Shown here piece after piece: positions 19,599-30,184 of a stretch of 64,000 nt of DNA. Origin of the DNA: Fodinibacter sp963833495 (lineage in GTDB: Bacteria; Actinomycetota; Actinomycetes; Actinomycetales; Dermatophilaceae). The stretch's first letter is position 1. Each line of letters begins with the position of its first letter. Made by a program: the position numbers and the translations under genes. The DNA lies in contig CAWHYJ010000009.1 of the NCBI GenBank assembly GCA_963833495.1, positions 1-64,000 of the forward strand, in the 5' to 3' direction. Under the pieces are notes generated by a model. The model did not search any database and had not been told where the DNA came from. It saw only the letters and a list, made by a program, of their open reading frames with translations.

Positions 19599-20312
19599 CT
19601 ACGCGGGGTGGGGGCTCCCGGGTGCGGCAGCGGGCACCGGGCGCAGGTCGCGCCGCCACGCCGGGAACATCAGGGCGGCGGCGACCAGGAAGCACAGCGC
19701 GCCGAACAGGGTGCCGGCGACGGCGATCCGGGTGTCGACCACCTCGTCGGTCGACGGCAGCACGTAGCTCGCCAGGGCGGATGCCATGAAGAGCACCGAG
19801 CCGAGCATGTTGATCCACGCGATCCGCCACGGCAGCGAGGCCGGCTCCCAGCTCAGGAACCGGCCCAGCGCGAGGATGCCGAACGCGCTCGACACGAGGA
19901 AGAGCACCGACCCGAAGAGGTCGGGTCGCCACACGTAGCGGTCGGACTCGGCGGCGGTGGCGTTGTGGGTCAGGGCCGCGAAGGTGCTGATGTTGAAGAA
20001 CAGGGTGCCGGGGAACTGGCTGGCGGCCGCCAGCCACGCGCGGTCGTGCGGGCGCCATCCCCAGAGCCGGACCGGCACGGGCCGGTGCTGACCCACCACG
20101 TCGACGCCGGTCGTCGCCGGGCTCTGCGCCTGCACCAGCTGGCAGTACGACGCCGAGGTGAAGAAGATCGAGCCGATGAAGTAGGTGACGCCGTCGATCG
20201 GCCCACCCACGGCGTCGAGGTAGGCGGGCACCGACCCGATCACGAAGCACGCGGAGCCCACCACGAAGAGGAGGGCGATCGCGGCGTTCAGACGCGCTGG
20301 TCGCACGGTCAT
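19599..20312 (-). CDS. YrhK-like multi-pass membrane protein
   Basis: A 237-residue protein with about seven hydrophobic segments. Repeated patterns of the type FVIGSVPAYLDAVGGPIDGVTYFIGSIFFTSASYCQLVQA and LFGSVLFLVSSAFGILALGRFLSWEP resemble the YrhK domain, which pairs helices with conserved GS..F and N.LGS motifs (INMLGSVLFMASALASYVLP). Function unknown. Located between the ClC channel and gadB with short gaps on both sides; transport of an ion or of GABA/glutamate is possible but no exchanger-family motif is seen. Confidence 0.65.
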   Translation of the reverse strand: MTVRPARLNAAIALLFVVGSACFVIGSVPAYLDAVGGPIDGVTYFIGSIFFTSASYCQLVQAQSPATTGVDVVGQHRPVPVRLWGWRPHDRAWLAAASQFPGTLFFNISTFAALTHNATAAESDRYVWRPDLFGSVLFLVSSAFGILALGRFLSWEPASLPWRIAWINMLGSVLFMASALASYVLPSTDEVVDTRIAVAGTLFGALCFLVAAALMFPAWRRDLRPVPAAAPGSPHPA

Positions 20313-20393
20313 CTGGCGGGCTCTCTGGTCGGCGGGCCGGTCGTTCCACTATCGAGCGCGGCTCGTCGACGGCGGCTCACCCCGATCGGGTGA

Positions 20394-21800
20394 TCAGGCG
20401 GTGACGGTCGCCGTGGCGGACCCCGAAGCGGAGGCCGCCTCCGGCGCCCCCGGTGCCGGCCCCTCGACCGGCTGCGGCGGGCCCGGCGTCGGCAGGATGG
20501 TGGAGATGACGAAGGCCACGACGACGGCCACGATCACCTCGGGCGTGCTCTGCAGCCCGTCGCTGCCGAGCAGCACCACGGCGAGCAGCACCGAGGTCAG
20601 CGGCAGCCGCAGCATCGAGCAGCACATCGCCCCGATGCCCATCCCGATCGCGGGCGCGAGGCTCATGCCGGGCAGCCCACTCATCGCGATGCCGAGCACG
20701 GCCCCGACGAACATGGCCGGGAAGACCGGCCCGCCACGGAAGGCACTCAGCGACAGGCCGTAGGCCAGCATCTTGCACAGGCCCAGCACCACCAGGGTCG
20801 CGACCGAGTAGTCCGCGGCGTTGGCCACGAGATCGGGCAGGGCGTCCTGGCCGGAGAAGAGCACCTCACTGAAGCCCTTGCCGGTGACCAGCTGATAGGC
20901 CATGGCCGTGATGCCGATGAGCGCCCCCACCCCGACGGTGACCGGCACCCGGTTGCGGTGCACGAGCGGGCGCACCGAGAGGCCCACCCAGCGGACCGCC
21001 CAGGCGAGCAGCGCACCGATGATCCCGACCGGCACGGCCCACAGCAGGGTCGACACGGTGGGGTCGACGCCAGGTGGCACGGTGGTCAGGGCGAGCGAGA
21101 AGGTGCCGAGCCCGGTCCAGCTGTCCAGACCGAGGAAGACCAGGGCCCCGATGCCGGACGCGAGCAGGCCCGGGAGCGCGACCAGGCTCAGGGTCACCCC
21201 GGCGATGCCGGCCGCCTCCATGATGAGGAACGCGCCCAGCAGGGGCGAGCCGAGCAGGGTGCTGATCGCGGCGAAGCTTCCGGCCGACGCCATGACGGTC
21301 ACCGCCATCGGCGGGACGTCCTTCTTGACCAGGCGCACGGTCAGGGCCGCGAGGCCGCCGCCGATGGCGATGAGCGGTGCCTCGGGCCCCAGCACCGCAC
21401 CCAGGCTGAGCGTCGCGAGAGACGCCAGGACGATCCCGGGCAGGTGGCGGTCGACGGGCGGCCCACCCCCCATCTGGAAGCCCAGGGCCGGCGAGTGCCC
21501 ACCGGGCCCCGGGAGGAACTTCAGGGTGAGCGCCACGAGCAGCCCCGAGAGGATCAGCCAGGGCACCGGCCACCAGGCCGGCGGCCCACCGTCGAAGATC
21601 GAGCTGGGCCAGTCCTGGAAGATGTGCTTCTGCAGGTAGCCGACCAGGGCGAGGAAGCCGTACGCGATGGCCGAGATCGGGATGCCGAGCAGCCCAGCGA
21701 GCACGAGGGCCGAGAGATAGGCCTTGGACCGGACCATGCTCACCGGGTCGAGGGCGGGAGGAGCCCCGCCGGGGGACGCGGGAGCAGGGGTGGCGGTCAC
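20394..21800 (-). CDS. ClC-type chloride channel/antiporter
   Basis: A 469-residue protein with 10 or more hydrophobic segments. The chloride-path signatures are recognisable: GPGGHSPALGFQM (first GSGxP-like loop, here without Ser in the usual place), AVLGPEAPLIAIGGG, which keeps the gating Glu of GxEGP, GSPLLGAFLIMEAAG, and SLSAFRGGPVFPAMFVGA (GxFxP-like). The gating Glu suggests Cl-/H+ exchange rather than a simple channel, although the proton glutamate was not identified. I start at GTG 21800, nine bases after AGGAGG. It is the first gene of the ClC-YrhK-gadB run. Confidence 0.85.
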   Translation of the reverse strand: MTATPAPASPGGAPPALDPVSMVRSKAYLSALVLAGLLGIPISAIAYGFLALVGYLQKHIFQDWPSSIFDGGPPAWWPVPWLILSGLLVALTLKFLPGPGGHSPALGFQMGGGPPVDRHLPGIVLASLATLSLGAVLGPEAPLIAIGGGLAALTVRLVKKDVPPMAVTVMASAGSFAAISTLLGSPLLGAFLIMEAAGIAGVTLSLVALPGLLASGIGALVFLGLDSWTGLGTFSLALTTVPPGVDPTVSTLLWAVPVGIIGALLAWAVRWVGLSVRPLVHRNRVPVTVGVGALIGITAMAYQLVTGKGFSEVLFSGQDALPDLVANAADYSVATLVVLGLCKMLAYGLSLSAFRGGPVFPAMFVGAVLGIAMSGLPGMSLAPAIGMGIGAMCCSMLRLPLTSVLLAVVLLGSDGLQSTPEVIVAVVVAFVISTILPTPGPPQPVEGPAPGAPEAASASGSATATVTA

Positions 21801-21908
21801 CGAGATCGGCCTCCTCGTGGGCACGGTGCCCGGCACCTGCCGGGACCCGGCCAACGTAGCGCCGTCGGCGCCTCCGGCGACCACCCGTCCGGGGTGAGCG
21901 GCGGCCGG

Positions 21909-24900
21909 CTACACGTTGCGGCGGTACTGGCCGCCCACCTCGAAGAACGCCTCGGTGACCTGCTGCAGCGAACACACGCGGGCGGCATCCATGAGCTCGG
22001 CGAACACGTTCTCGCCCGACGTCGCCGAGGCCTTGAGCCGGGCCAGTGCCTCCTGCGCGTCGACGGAGTGTTGCTGCTTGAACGCCGTGACCCGGGCCAG
22101 CTGGCCCTCCTTCTCGCCCTCCGACGCACGGGCCAGCACGACCTCGCGCGGCGACTCGCCCTCGTGCGGGTTGCGGAAGGTGTTGACCCCGACGATCGGC
22201 AGCGAGCCGTCGTGCTTGCGGTGCTCGTAGAGCATCGACTCGTCCTGGATGCGGCCGCGCTGGTAGCCCGTCTCCATTGCTCCGAGCACCCCGCCGCGCT
22301 CGGAGATCCGGTCGAACTCGGCCAGCACCGCGGCCTCGACGAGGTCGGTCAGCTCGTCGACGACGAACGCGCCCTGGAGGGGGTTCTCGTTGACGGCCAG
22401 GCCCCACTCCTTGGTGATGATCATCTGGATGGCGAGCGCCCGGCGCACCGACTCCTCCGACGGGGTGGTGACGGCCTCGTCGTAGGCGTTGGTGTGCAGG
22501 CTGTTGGCGTTGTCGTAGATCGCGACGAGCGCCTGGAGCGTGGTGCGGATGTCGTTGAAGTCCATCTCCTGCGCGTGCAGGCTGCGGCCGCTGGTCTGCA
22601 CGTGGTACTTCAGCTTCTGGCTGCGCTCGTTGGCGCCGTACTTCTCCTTCATCGCGATCGCCCACACGCGGCGGGCCACCCGGCCGATGACGGTGTACTC
22701 GGGGTCCATGCCGTTGGAGAAGAAGAACGACAGGTTCGGGGCGAAGTCGTCGATGTCCATGCCGCGCGCCAGGTAGGCCTCGACGTAGGTGAAGCCGTTC
22801 GCCAGGGTGAACGCGAGCTGGCTGATGGGGTTCGCCCCGGCCTCGGCGATGTGGTACCCGCTGATCGACACCGAGTAGAAGTTGCGCACCTGCTGCGCGA
22901 TGAACCACTCCTGGATGTCGGCCATCATCCGCAGGGAGAACTCGGTGGAGAACAGGCAGGTGTTCTGGCCCTGGTCCTCCTTGAGGATGTCGGCCTGCAC
23001 CGTGCCGCGCACCACCTGCAGGGCCTGCGCCCGGATGCCGTGCGCCTCCTGCTCGTCCGGCTCGCGTCCGTTCTCGCTCGCCCACGCCTCGACGGCGCGG
23101 TCCATGACGGTGTTGAGGAAGAACGCGAGGATGGTGGGCGCCGGGCCGTTGATCGTCATCGAGACGCTCGTGGTCGGCGAGGTGAGGTCGAAGCCGGCAT
23201 ACAGCTCGCGCATGTCGTCGAGGGTGGCGACCGAGACGCCGGAGGTGCCGACCTTGCCGTAGATGTCGGGGCGCTTGTCGGGGTCGCGTCCGTAGAGGGT
23301 GACCGAGTCGAACGCCGTGGAGAGACGGGTGGCCGGCTGGCCCTGCGAGAGCATCTTGAAGCGGGTGTTGGTGCGGAACGGGTCGCCCTCGCCGGCGAAC
23401 ATCCGCGCGGGATCCTCGTTGTCGCGCTTGAACGGGAAGACACCGGCGGTGAAGGGGAAGTAGCCGGGGAGGTTCTCGCGGCGCAGGAACGACACGAGGT
23501 CGCCGTCGTCCGAGTAGCGCGGGAGGGAGACGCGACGGATCCGGTTGCCCGACAGTGACTCCCGCACCAGCGAGGTGTGGATCTCGCGGTCGCGCACGGT
23601 GATGACCTGCTCGTCGCCGGAGTAGGCCTCGACCACCGACGACCAGCCGGCCAGCTGGCGCGACACCGCCAGCGGCAGGTCGTCCTGGGCGTCGGACAGC
23701 AGCGCGTCGACCCCGGCGCGGTCGGACCCGGCCCGCTCGAGCTCGTGGCCGACCTCGGTGAGCCGCTGCACGCGGCGCGCGGCCTCGGCATACCGGCGGG
23801 TGTCGTCGTGGTAGCCGCGCACCGTCTCGGCGATCTCGGCGAGGTAGCGCACCCGCTGCGGCGGCACGACCTGGCGCAGCACCGACGAGTGCCGCACGGT
23901 GACCGGGGTGAGCGCGCCCTCGCCGACTTCGAGCCCGGCGTCGGCGAGCAGCCCGCGCAGCTCCTGGTAGAGCGCGGTGACGCCGTCGTCGTTGAAGGTG
24001 GCGGCCGAGGTGCCGAACACCGGCATGTCGTCGGGCTTCTTGCCGAAGGCGCCGCGGTTGCGCACCATCTGGCGGCCGACGTCGCGCAGGGCGTCGAGGG
24101 CGCCACGCCGCTCGAACTTGTTGATGGCCACGACGTCGGCGAAGTCGAGCATGTCGATCTTCTCGAGCTGGCTCGCGGCGCCGAACTCCGGCGTCATGAC
24201 ATAGAGGTTGACGTCGGCGAAGCTGGTGATCGCGGCATCCCCCTGCCCGATGCCGGGCGTCTCGACGACGACGAGGTCGAAGCCCGCCGCCTTGAGGATG
24301 GTGAGCACGTCGCCGAGTGCCTCGGGCACCTCGCGGCCCCCACGGGTGGCGAGCGAGCGGAAGTAGACGCGGTCGCCGTCGAGCGAGTTCATCCGGATCC
24401 GGTCGCCGAGCAGCGCTCCCCCACCTCGGCGCCGGGTCGGGTCGATCGCGACGCAGGCGACCCGCAGCTTGTCCTGCTGGTCGACGCGCAGCCGGCGCAC
24501 CAGCTCGTCGGTGAGGCTGGACTTGCCGGAGCCACCGGTGCCGGTGATGCCGAGCACGGGGGTGCGCCGGGTGCTTGCTGCACTCTCCAGCTCGGCGCGC
24601 AGGTCGTCGTCGAGCTGTCCGGTCTCAGCCGCGGTGATGGCGCGGGCCACGGCCGCCCGCTCGCCGGACAGCACCGCCGCCGCCGTGGTCGGGTGCTCGG
24701 CCCACAGGTTGGTGTCGCACGCCTGAACGACCTGGTTGACCATGCCCGGCAGCCCGAGCCGCTGGCCGTCCTGCGGGCTGAAGATCGTGACGCCGGCGGC
24801 GCGCAGCCGCTCGATCTCGGCCGGAACGATGACCCCGCCACCGCCGCCGACGACCTTGACGTGCCCGGCACCCGACTCGCGCAGCAGCTGCACGAGGTAC

Positions 24901-25160
24901 TCGAAGTACTCGACGTGCCCGCCCTGGTAGGAGCTGACGGCCACGCCCTGCACGTCCTCCTCGATGGCCGCGTCGACGACCTCGCGCACGCTGCGGTTGT
25001 GCCCGAGGTGCACGACCTCGGCCCCCTGAGCCTGCATGATCCGCCGCATGATGTTGATCGAGGCGTCGTGCCCGTCGAACAGGGCCGATGCGGTGACGAT
25101 GCGCACCGGGTGCTCGGGCACGTGCAGGTCGGGCGTCGAGGTGGTCGGCTGCGCTGCCAT
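21909..25160 (-). CDS. icmF: Fused isobutyryl-CoA mutase (mutase and G-protein chaperone)
   Basis: Adenosylcobalamin enzyme that interconverts isobutyryl-CoA and butyryl-CoA (some members prefer isovaleryl/pivalyl-CoA). 1,083 residues, normal for IcmF. Domain order: B12-binding domain (about 15-150, with the cobalt-ligand His in LFDGHDASINIMRR), the MeaB-like GTPase (P loop GITGTGGSGKSSLTDEL near 205, VVETPGIGQGDAAI and NKFERRG), and the mutase large domain (about 560-1083; FPFTAGVFPFKRD...ARMFAGEGDPFRTNTRFKMLSQGQPATRLSTAFDSVTLYGRDP). It lies alone; an inverted repeat overlaps its promoter. No frameshift is seen over 3.2 kb. Confidence 0.96.
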   Translation of the reverse strand: MAAQPTTSTPDLHVPEHPVRIVTASALFDGHDASINIMRRIMQAQGAEVVHLGHNRSVREVVDAAIEEDVQGVAVSSYQGGHVEYFEYLVQLLRESGAGHVKVVGGGGGVIVPAEIERLRAAGVTIFSPQDGQRLGLPGMVNQVVQACDTNLWAEHPTTAAAVLSGERAAVARAITAAETGQLDDDLRAELESAASTRRTPVLGITGTGGSGKSSLTDELVRRLRVDQQDKLRVACVAIDPTRRRGGGALLGDRIRMNSLDGDRVYFRSLATRGGREVPEALGDVLTILKAAGFDLVVVETPGIGQGDAAITSFADVNLYVMTPEFGAASQLEKIDMLDFADVVAINKFERRGALDALRDVGRQMVRNRGAFGKKPDDMPVFGTSAATFNDDGVTALYQELRGLLADAGLEVGEGALTPVTVRHSSVLRQVVPPQRVRYLAEIAETVRGYHDDTRRYAEAARRVQRLTEVGHELERAGSDRAGVDALLSDAQDDLPLAVSRQLAGWSSVVEAYSGDEQVITVRDREIHTSLVRESLSGNRIRRVSLPRYSDDGDLVSFLRRENLPGYFPFTAGVFPFKRDNEDPARMFAGEGDPFRTNTRFKMLSQGQPATRLSTAFDSVTLYGRDPDKRPDIYGKVGTSGVSVATLDDMRELYAGFDLTSPTTSVSMTINGPAPTILAFFLNTVMDRAVEAWASENGREPDEQEAHGIRAQALQVVRGTVQADILKEDQGQNTCLFSTEFSLRMMADIQEWFIAQQVRNFYSVSISGYHIAEAGANPISQLAFTLANGFTYVEAYLARGMDIDDFAPNLSFFFSNGMDPEYTVIGRVARRVWAIAMKEKYGANERSQKLKYHVQTSGRSLHAQEMDFNDIRTTLQALVAIYDNANSLHTNAYDEAVTTPSEESVRRALAIQMIITKEWGLAVNENPLQGAFVVDELTDLVEAAVLAEFDRISERGGVLGAMETGYQRGRIQDESMLYEHRKHDGSLPIVGVNTFRNPHEGESPREVVLARASEGEKEGQLARVTAFKQQHSVDAQEALARLKASATSGENVFAELMDAARVCSLQQVTEAFFEVGGQYRRNV

Positions 25161-25182
25161 GGGGGTCCCTTTCGTGGCGTTC

Positions 25183-25203
25183 TTTCGATACTAGGACGTC
25201 CTA
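25183..25203 (-). promoter_or_regulatory. icmF promoter with overlapping palindrome TAGGACGTCCTA
   Basis: The perfect 12-base palindrome TAGGACGTCCTA covers 25192-25203, 32 bases upstream of the icmF ATG. On the minus strand it runs into TAGTAT (25186-25192), a good -10 box, so a bound protein would block RNA polymerase. The regulator is not identifiable in this window. Confidence 0.55.
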
Positions 25204-25243
25204 CTACCTACTCGGAAGTCACCAGCCGTCCCCGTGGGCCGGC

Positions 25244-26272
25244 TCAACGCGCGATGGCGGAGGCGTACGGGTCGGGCGCGGCGGCATCCACGAGCCACTC
25301 GGGCACCGACCGCAGGAACGGCTCGTCGACCCGGGTGACCGGCACGTCGGCCTGCAGGCGGCGCCACGACTCGGCTCGGTGCAGGCACGAGATCCGGTCG
25401 GCGTCGGCGAGCAGGTCGCGCAGCGTGGCGCGGTCCCAGCGGTCGGTCCACGGCTCGAGGTAGGCGTCGGCCGCGCGCCGCAGGTCCGGTCCGTCGGGGT
25501 CGAGCGCGAAGCGGTTGCGCAGGATCCACACCGGAATCCGGGCCGCGGTCAGGGGGTGGGTCCACAGGGCGTCACCGAGGTCGATGAAGGCGATCGCTCC
25601 GTCGGGACGCCGGAACGCGTTGCCCAGGTGCAGGTCGTTGTGCTGCAACGACGGCGGGATGCCGCTCGCAGCCAGCCGCTGCGCCGCGTCGCGGATCCGC
25701 GGCAGCCCGTCGACGACGGCGGCGGTCTCGGCGTCGTCGAGCCGGCGCGGGTCGGCATCCGGCAGGGCCCGGGAGGTGTCGACGAGGTGCTCGACCCAGG
25801 ACACGACGTCCTCCGGCTGCTCGGGGAAGGTGCGAAGGCCGGTGGCCAGCAGGGCGTCGGCGTGCTCGGCGACCCCGTGCTGCACCGCCGCCCAGGCCTG
25901 CAGCACCGCCACCCAGTCGTCGAGCGGGGGCGCCTGCTCGTCGTGCCACATCGGCAGGCCCAGGTCGGCGGTGGCCAGCCACCCGCGGTCACGGTCGAGC
26001 GCGAGCGGCGTGGCGACGGCATCCGGCACCAAGGCGTCGACGACCTCGACGAGCGCTGCCTCGAAGGCTTGAGACGGGGCATTCTCCTTGACCCACACGC
26101 GCCCGGCATCCGTCTCGACCCGGGCGACGACCGACCAGAACCGCACCCGGTCCCGGACGACCGGCGCGGTGGTGCGCACGCCCACGGCGGCCAGGGCCGG
26201 CACGAGCCAGGCCTCGAGGGCGGCCAGCCACTCCTCGCTCCCCCAGCGGGCCGGGAGGTCAGCCGCCGGCAC
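25244..26272 (-). CDS. Aminoglycoside/choline-kinase-like phosphotransferase
   Basis: A 342-residue protein with the APH kinase-like C-lobe: the catalytic loop SLQHNDLHLGNAF (HxDxHxxN type) and the metal-binding IDLGDALW. A WVKENAP-type lysine lies in the N-lobe (RVWVKENAPSQAFEAAL). Such proteins phosphorylate small hydroxyl compounds; the substrate is not readable and nothing marks it as a resistance gene. The GTG start at 26272 overlaps the end of aroQ by 14 bases, so the two genes are coupled. Confidence 0.75.
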   Translation of the reverse strand: MPAADLPARWGSEEWLAALEAWLVPALAAVGVRTTAPVVRDRVRFWSVVARVETDAGRVWVKENAPSQAFEAALVEVVDALVPDAVATPLALDRDRGWLATADLGLPMWHDEQAPPLDDWVAVLQAWAAVQHGVAEHADALLATGLRTFPEQPEDVVSWVEHLVDTSRALPDADPRRLDDAETAAVVDGLPRIRDAAQRLAASGIPPSLQHNDLHLGNAFRRPDGAIAFIDLGDALWTHPLTAARIPVWILRNRFALDPDGPDLRRAADAYLEPWTDRWDRATLRDLLADADRISCLHRAESWRRLQADVPVTRVDEPFLRSVPEWLVDAAAPDPYASAIAR

Positions 26273-26705
26273 GACGCCCCGCGATCCACTCGACCGCCTC
26301 GGCGTAGCCCTGCACCCCGTGGCCGATGACGTGGTGGTCGCACACGTCGGTGAGGTAGCTGTGGTGGCGGAACTCCTCACGCGCGGCGATGTCGCTGATG
26401 TGCACCTCGACGCGCGGAACCCGGCAGGCCGAGAGCGCGTCGCGCAGGGCGACCGAGGTGTGCGTGTAGCCGGCGGCGTTGATGACGACGCCGGCGCTGG
26501 CGGCGCGACCCTCCTGCACCCAGTCGATGAGCGTGCCCTCGGAGTTGGTCTGCCGGAAGTCGACCGTGAGGCCGCCACGCCCGGCCGCCTCGCGGCACAG
26601 GGCCTCGACGTCGGCGAGCGTGGCACTGCCGTAGACCTCCGGCTCGCGCTCGCCGAGGAGGTTGAGGTTGGGCCCGTTCAGCACCAGCACCGTGCGGTCG
26701 TCCAT
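26259..26705 (-). CDS. aroQ: Type II 3-dehydroquinate dehydratase
   Basis: Third step of the shikimate pathway: trans-dehydration of 3-dehydroquinate. 148 residues, the family length. Motifs: VLNGPNLNLLGEREPEVYG with the catalytic Tyr near residue 25, the lid Arg in DFRQTNSEGTLIDW, INAAGYTHTSVALRDAL, and the catalytic His in PRVEVHISDIAAREEFRHHSYLTDVC. Its 3' end overlaps the phosphotransferase gene. No other shikimate gene is nearby, so it is an isolated aroQ as in some actinobacteria. Confidence 0.96.
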   Translation of the reverse strand: MDDRTVLVLNGPNLNLLGEREPEVYGSATLADVEALCREAAGRGGLTVDFRQTNSEGTLIDWVQEGRAASAGVVINAAGYTHTSVALRDALSACRVPRVEVHISDIAAREEFRHHSYLTDVCDHHVIGHGVQGYAEAVEWIAGRRAGG

Positions 26706-28156
26706 GACCCGGAGTATGCCGCCCCGGTCAGGTTCCCCGCAGGCCGGTTTCCGCCGAGCACGGGCGCCCGGGCGTCAGGGCCGGTACTGGTCGGTCAGCA
26801 CCGCTGAGCACGTGGCGTCCGTCGCGGTGGCACCGGTGGCGGCCAGCTGCTCCTTGGCCGTCGTCGCGCGCTGGCGACCCAGGTTCCACGAGAGCCAGTC
26901 CTCGGCCTTGAACGGTGCGCCGACCGGCCCCTGGGTGACGCAGGAGGCGACCTCGGCCGGGAGCCCGTCGATGATCGTCGGCGTCGCGTCGGACGACAGG
27001 GTCGACAGGTAGAGGGTGTCGAGCGGCTGGCCGGCATCGAAGCGGTCGATGTTGCGGCCGGCGACCCAGGCGTCGGGGTTCATGGCGGCGAAGCCGAGCG
27101 CGAAGACGGCGGCGGAGACGAGCACGGCCCGCGGCACCCACCAGCCGGACAGCCGGATGAGGCCGACGAGCAGGAAGACGATCACCAGCCCCAGCCACAG
27201 CTCGAACCCGTCGACGAAGACGCGCAGCACCGTGTAGCCGAACGCCTCCTGGTACAGCGACATCCGGTACAACGCACTGGCGACGACCGCCAGGGTGAGC
27301 ACGCACAGGGCGCCGAGCAGGAGGCGGAGCAGCAGCCGGTCGCGCGCGGTGTCACGGGCGGCGCGGCGCATCGTCAGGCCCACCACCACCACGGTGAGGA
27401 AGGTCGCGACGGTGAGCTGGCCGAACCCTTGGTGCACGTACTCGGCATAGGTCAGCCCGGTGGTGCGCTGGAGGTAGTCGTGCCCGCCCCACATGGCGGC
27501 GGCCTGCGCCACGAGGAACCCGACGAACAGTGCGACGACGACGCCGACCGGCACCCCCCACTCCCAGCGGTGGCCGGCCTTGCGCCCCTCCGGCAGCGCG
27601 AGGTCGGCGACCGGTGGCGGGTTGATCGCCAGGTAGGCCCCGGTCAGGGCGACGCCGGCGACCAGCACGAGCACGAAGGTGCGCGCGACGATGGTGTCCC
27701 AGCCGAGGTCGGGGACGAGCGCCTTGGCCCACGACCCGAACAACGCGTCACCGGAGGCGAACAGGCCACCGAACAGGGCCAGCGCGACCAGCGACAACCC
27801 GATGGTGCGCAGCACCGGCCAGAGCTTCGACACCTTGGTCGTGGCGGTGATGGTGCGGCCGAGCAGGGGCAGGCCACGCAGGGCGGATGCCGGCCACGCC
27901 GCGACGCTCGCCGGCACGGAGAGCAGGGTGCGGGCCAGCGTGGTGCCGGCTGCGGCGACCACGACGCCGACGAGCACCATGAGCGGCACGACGCCGCCGG
28001 CATCCCGGATCATGGCCGTCGAGGCGAGCAGCGCGGCGAGCACGGCGCAGCCGATGGTCCACGGGTTGCGCCGGTGCCGGGCGACGACCCACATGAGCAG
28101 GCCGGCGGCGAGCAGGGTGAGGGTGAACGCCAGGCCGACGTTCCGCTCCGGCCAGG

Positions 28157-29406
<1,250 letters not shown>

Positions 29407-29410
<4 letters not shown>

Positions 29411-30072
29411 GGGGCCACCTCGAGGGCGTAGCCGACGCCGTGCACGGTGCGCACCCGGTCGGCGCCGATCTTGGCGCGCAGGGCCTTGACGTGGCTGTCG
29501 AGGGTTCGGGTGCCGGAGGCGTCGGCCCAGCCCCACACCTCTCGCATCAGCACGTCGCGGCTGCGCACACTGCCCGGCTCTGCGGCGAGCGCACCGAGCA
29601 GGTCGAACTCGAGCGGCGTCAGGTGCACCTCGGTGCCGCGCACGGTGACCCGGCGGGTGGCGCCGTCGATGGTGAGCCCGCCGATGTCGGTGTGCGGCGC
29701 GCCGGATGCCGTGAGCGCGGCGGCCCGCTCCACCCGCCGCAGCAGGGCCCGGATGCGGGCCACCACCTCGCGCATCGAGAACGGCTTGGTGACGTAGTCG
29801 TCGGCGCCGACGGCCAGGCCGACGAGAAGGTCCGTCTCGTCGTCGCGGGCGGTGAGCATCAGCACGGGCACCGGGCGGCTGGCCTGGATGCGGCGGCAGA
29901 CCTCCAGCCCGTCGAAGCCCGGGAGCATCAGGTCGAGCACCACGAGGTCGGGGGCGTGCCGCTCGAACGCGGCGACCGCGCCGGGTCCGTCGTGGGCCTG
30001 CTCGACGACGAAGCCCTCGGCCCGCAGCCGGTCGGTGACGGCCTGGTTGATCAGCGGCTCGTCCTCGACCAC
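29407..30072 (-). CDS. OmpR-family response regulator (start disturbed)
   Basis: Receiver domain with acidic pair at VVEDEP, phospho-acceptor Asp in LVVLDLMLPGFDG, and Lys in YVTKPFSMREVV; C-terminal winged helix with LTPLEFDLLGALAAEPGSVRSRDVLMREVWGW and the ending RVRTVHGVGYALEV. The reading frame lacks a good start: GTG 30072 truncates the first beta strand, whereas ATG 30113 (MTEGRTPPP...) lies in another frame. Deleting the C after G at two places between them gives a 234-residue protein of normal length, so a start-proximal sequence error is likely. Stop overlaps the kinase start, as in paired systems. Confidence 0.85.
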
Positions 30073-30184
30073 GAGGATGCGGGAGGCGGTGGTGGTGTCC
30101 TCCCCTCGGTCATGCTGCGAGCGTAGGACCGGGCCGGTGTGGCCCGTGGGGGCACCGTGTGGAGATCGTGTGAAGGTGCGCAGG

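Noticed and set aside
25244..26272. Phosphotransferase as an aminoglycoside-resistance gene
   Set aside because: Only general kinase motifs are present and the gene is coupled to aroQ, so a metabolic kinase is more likely.
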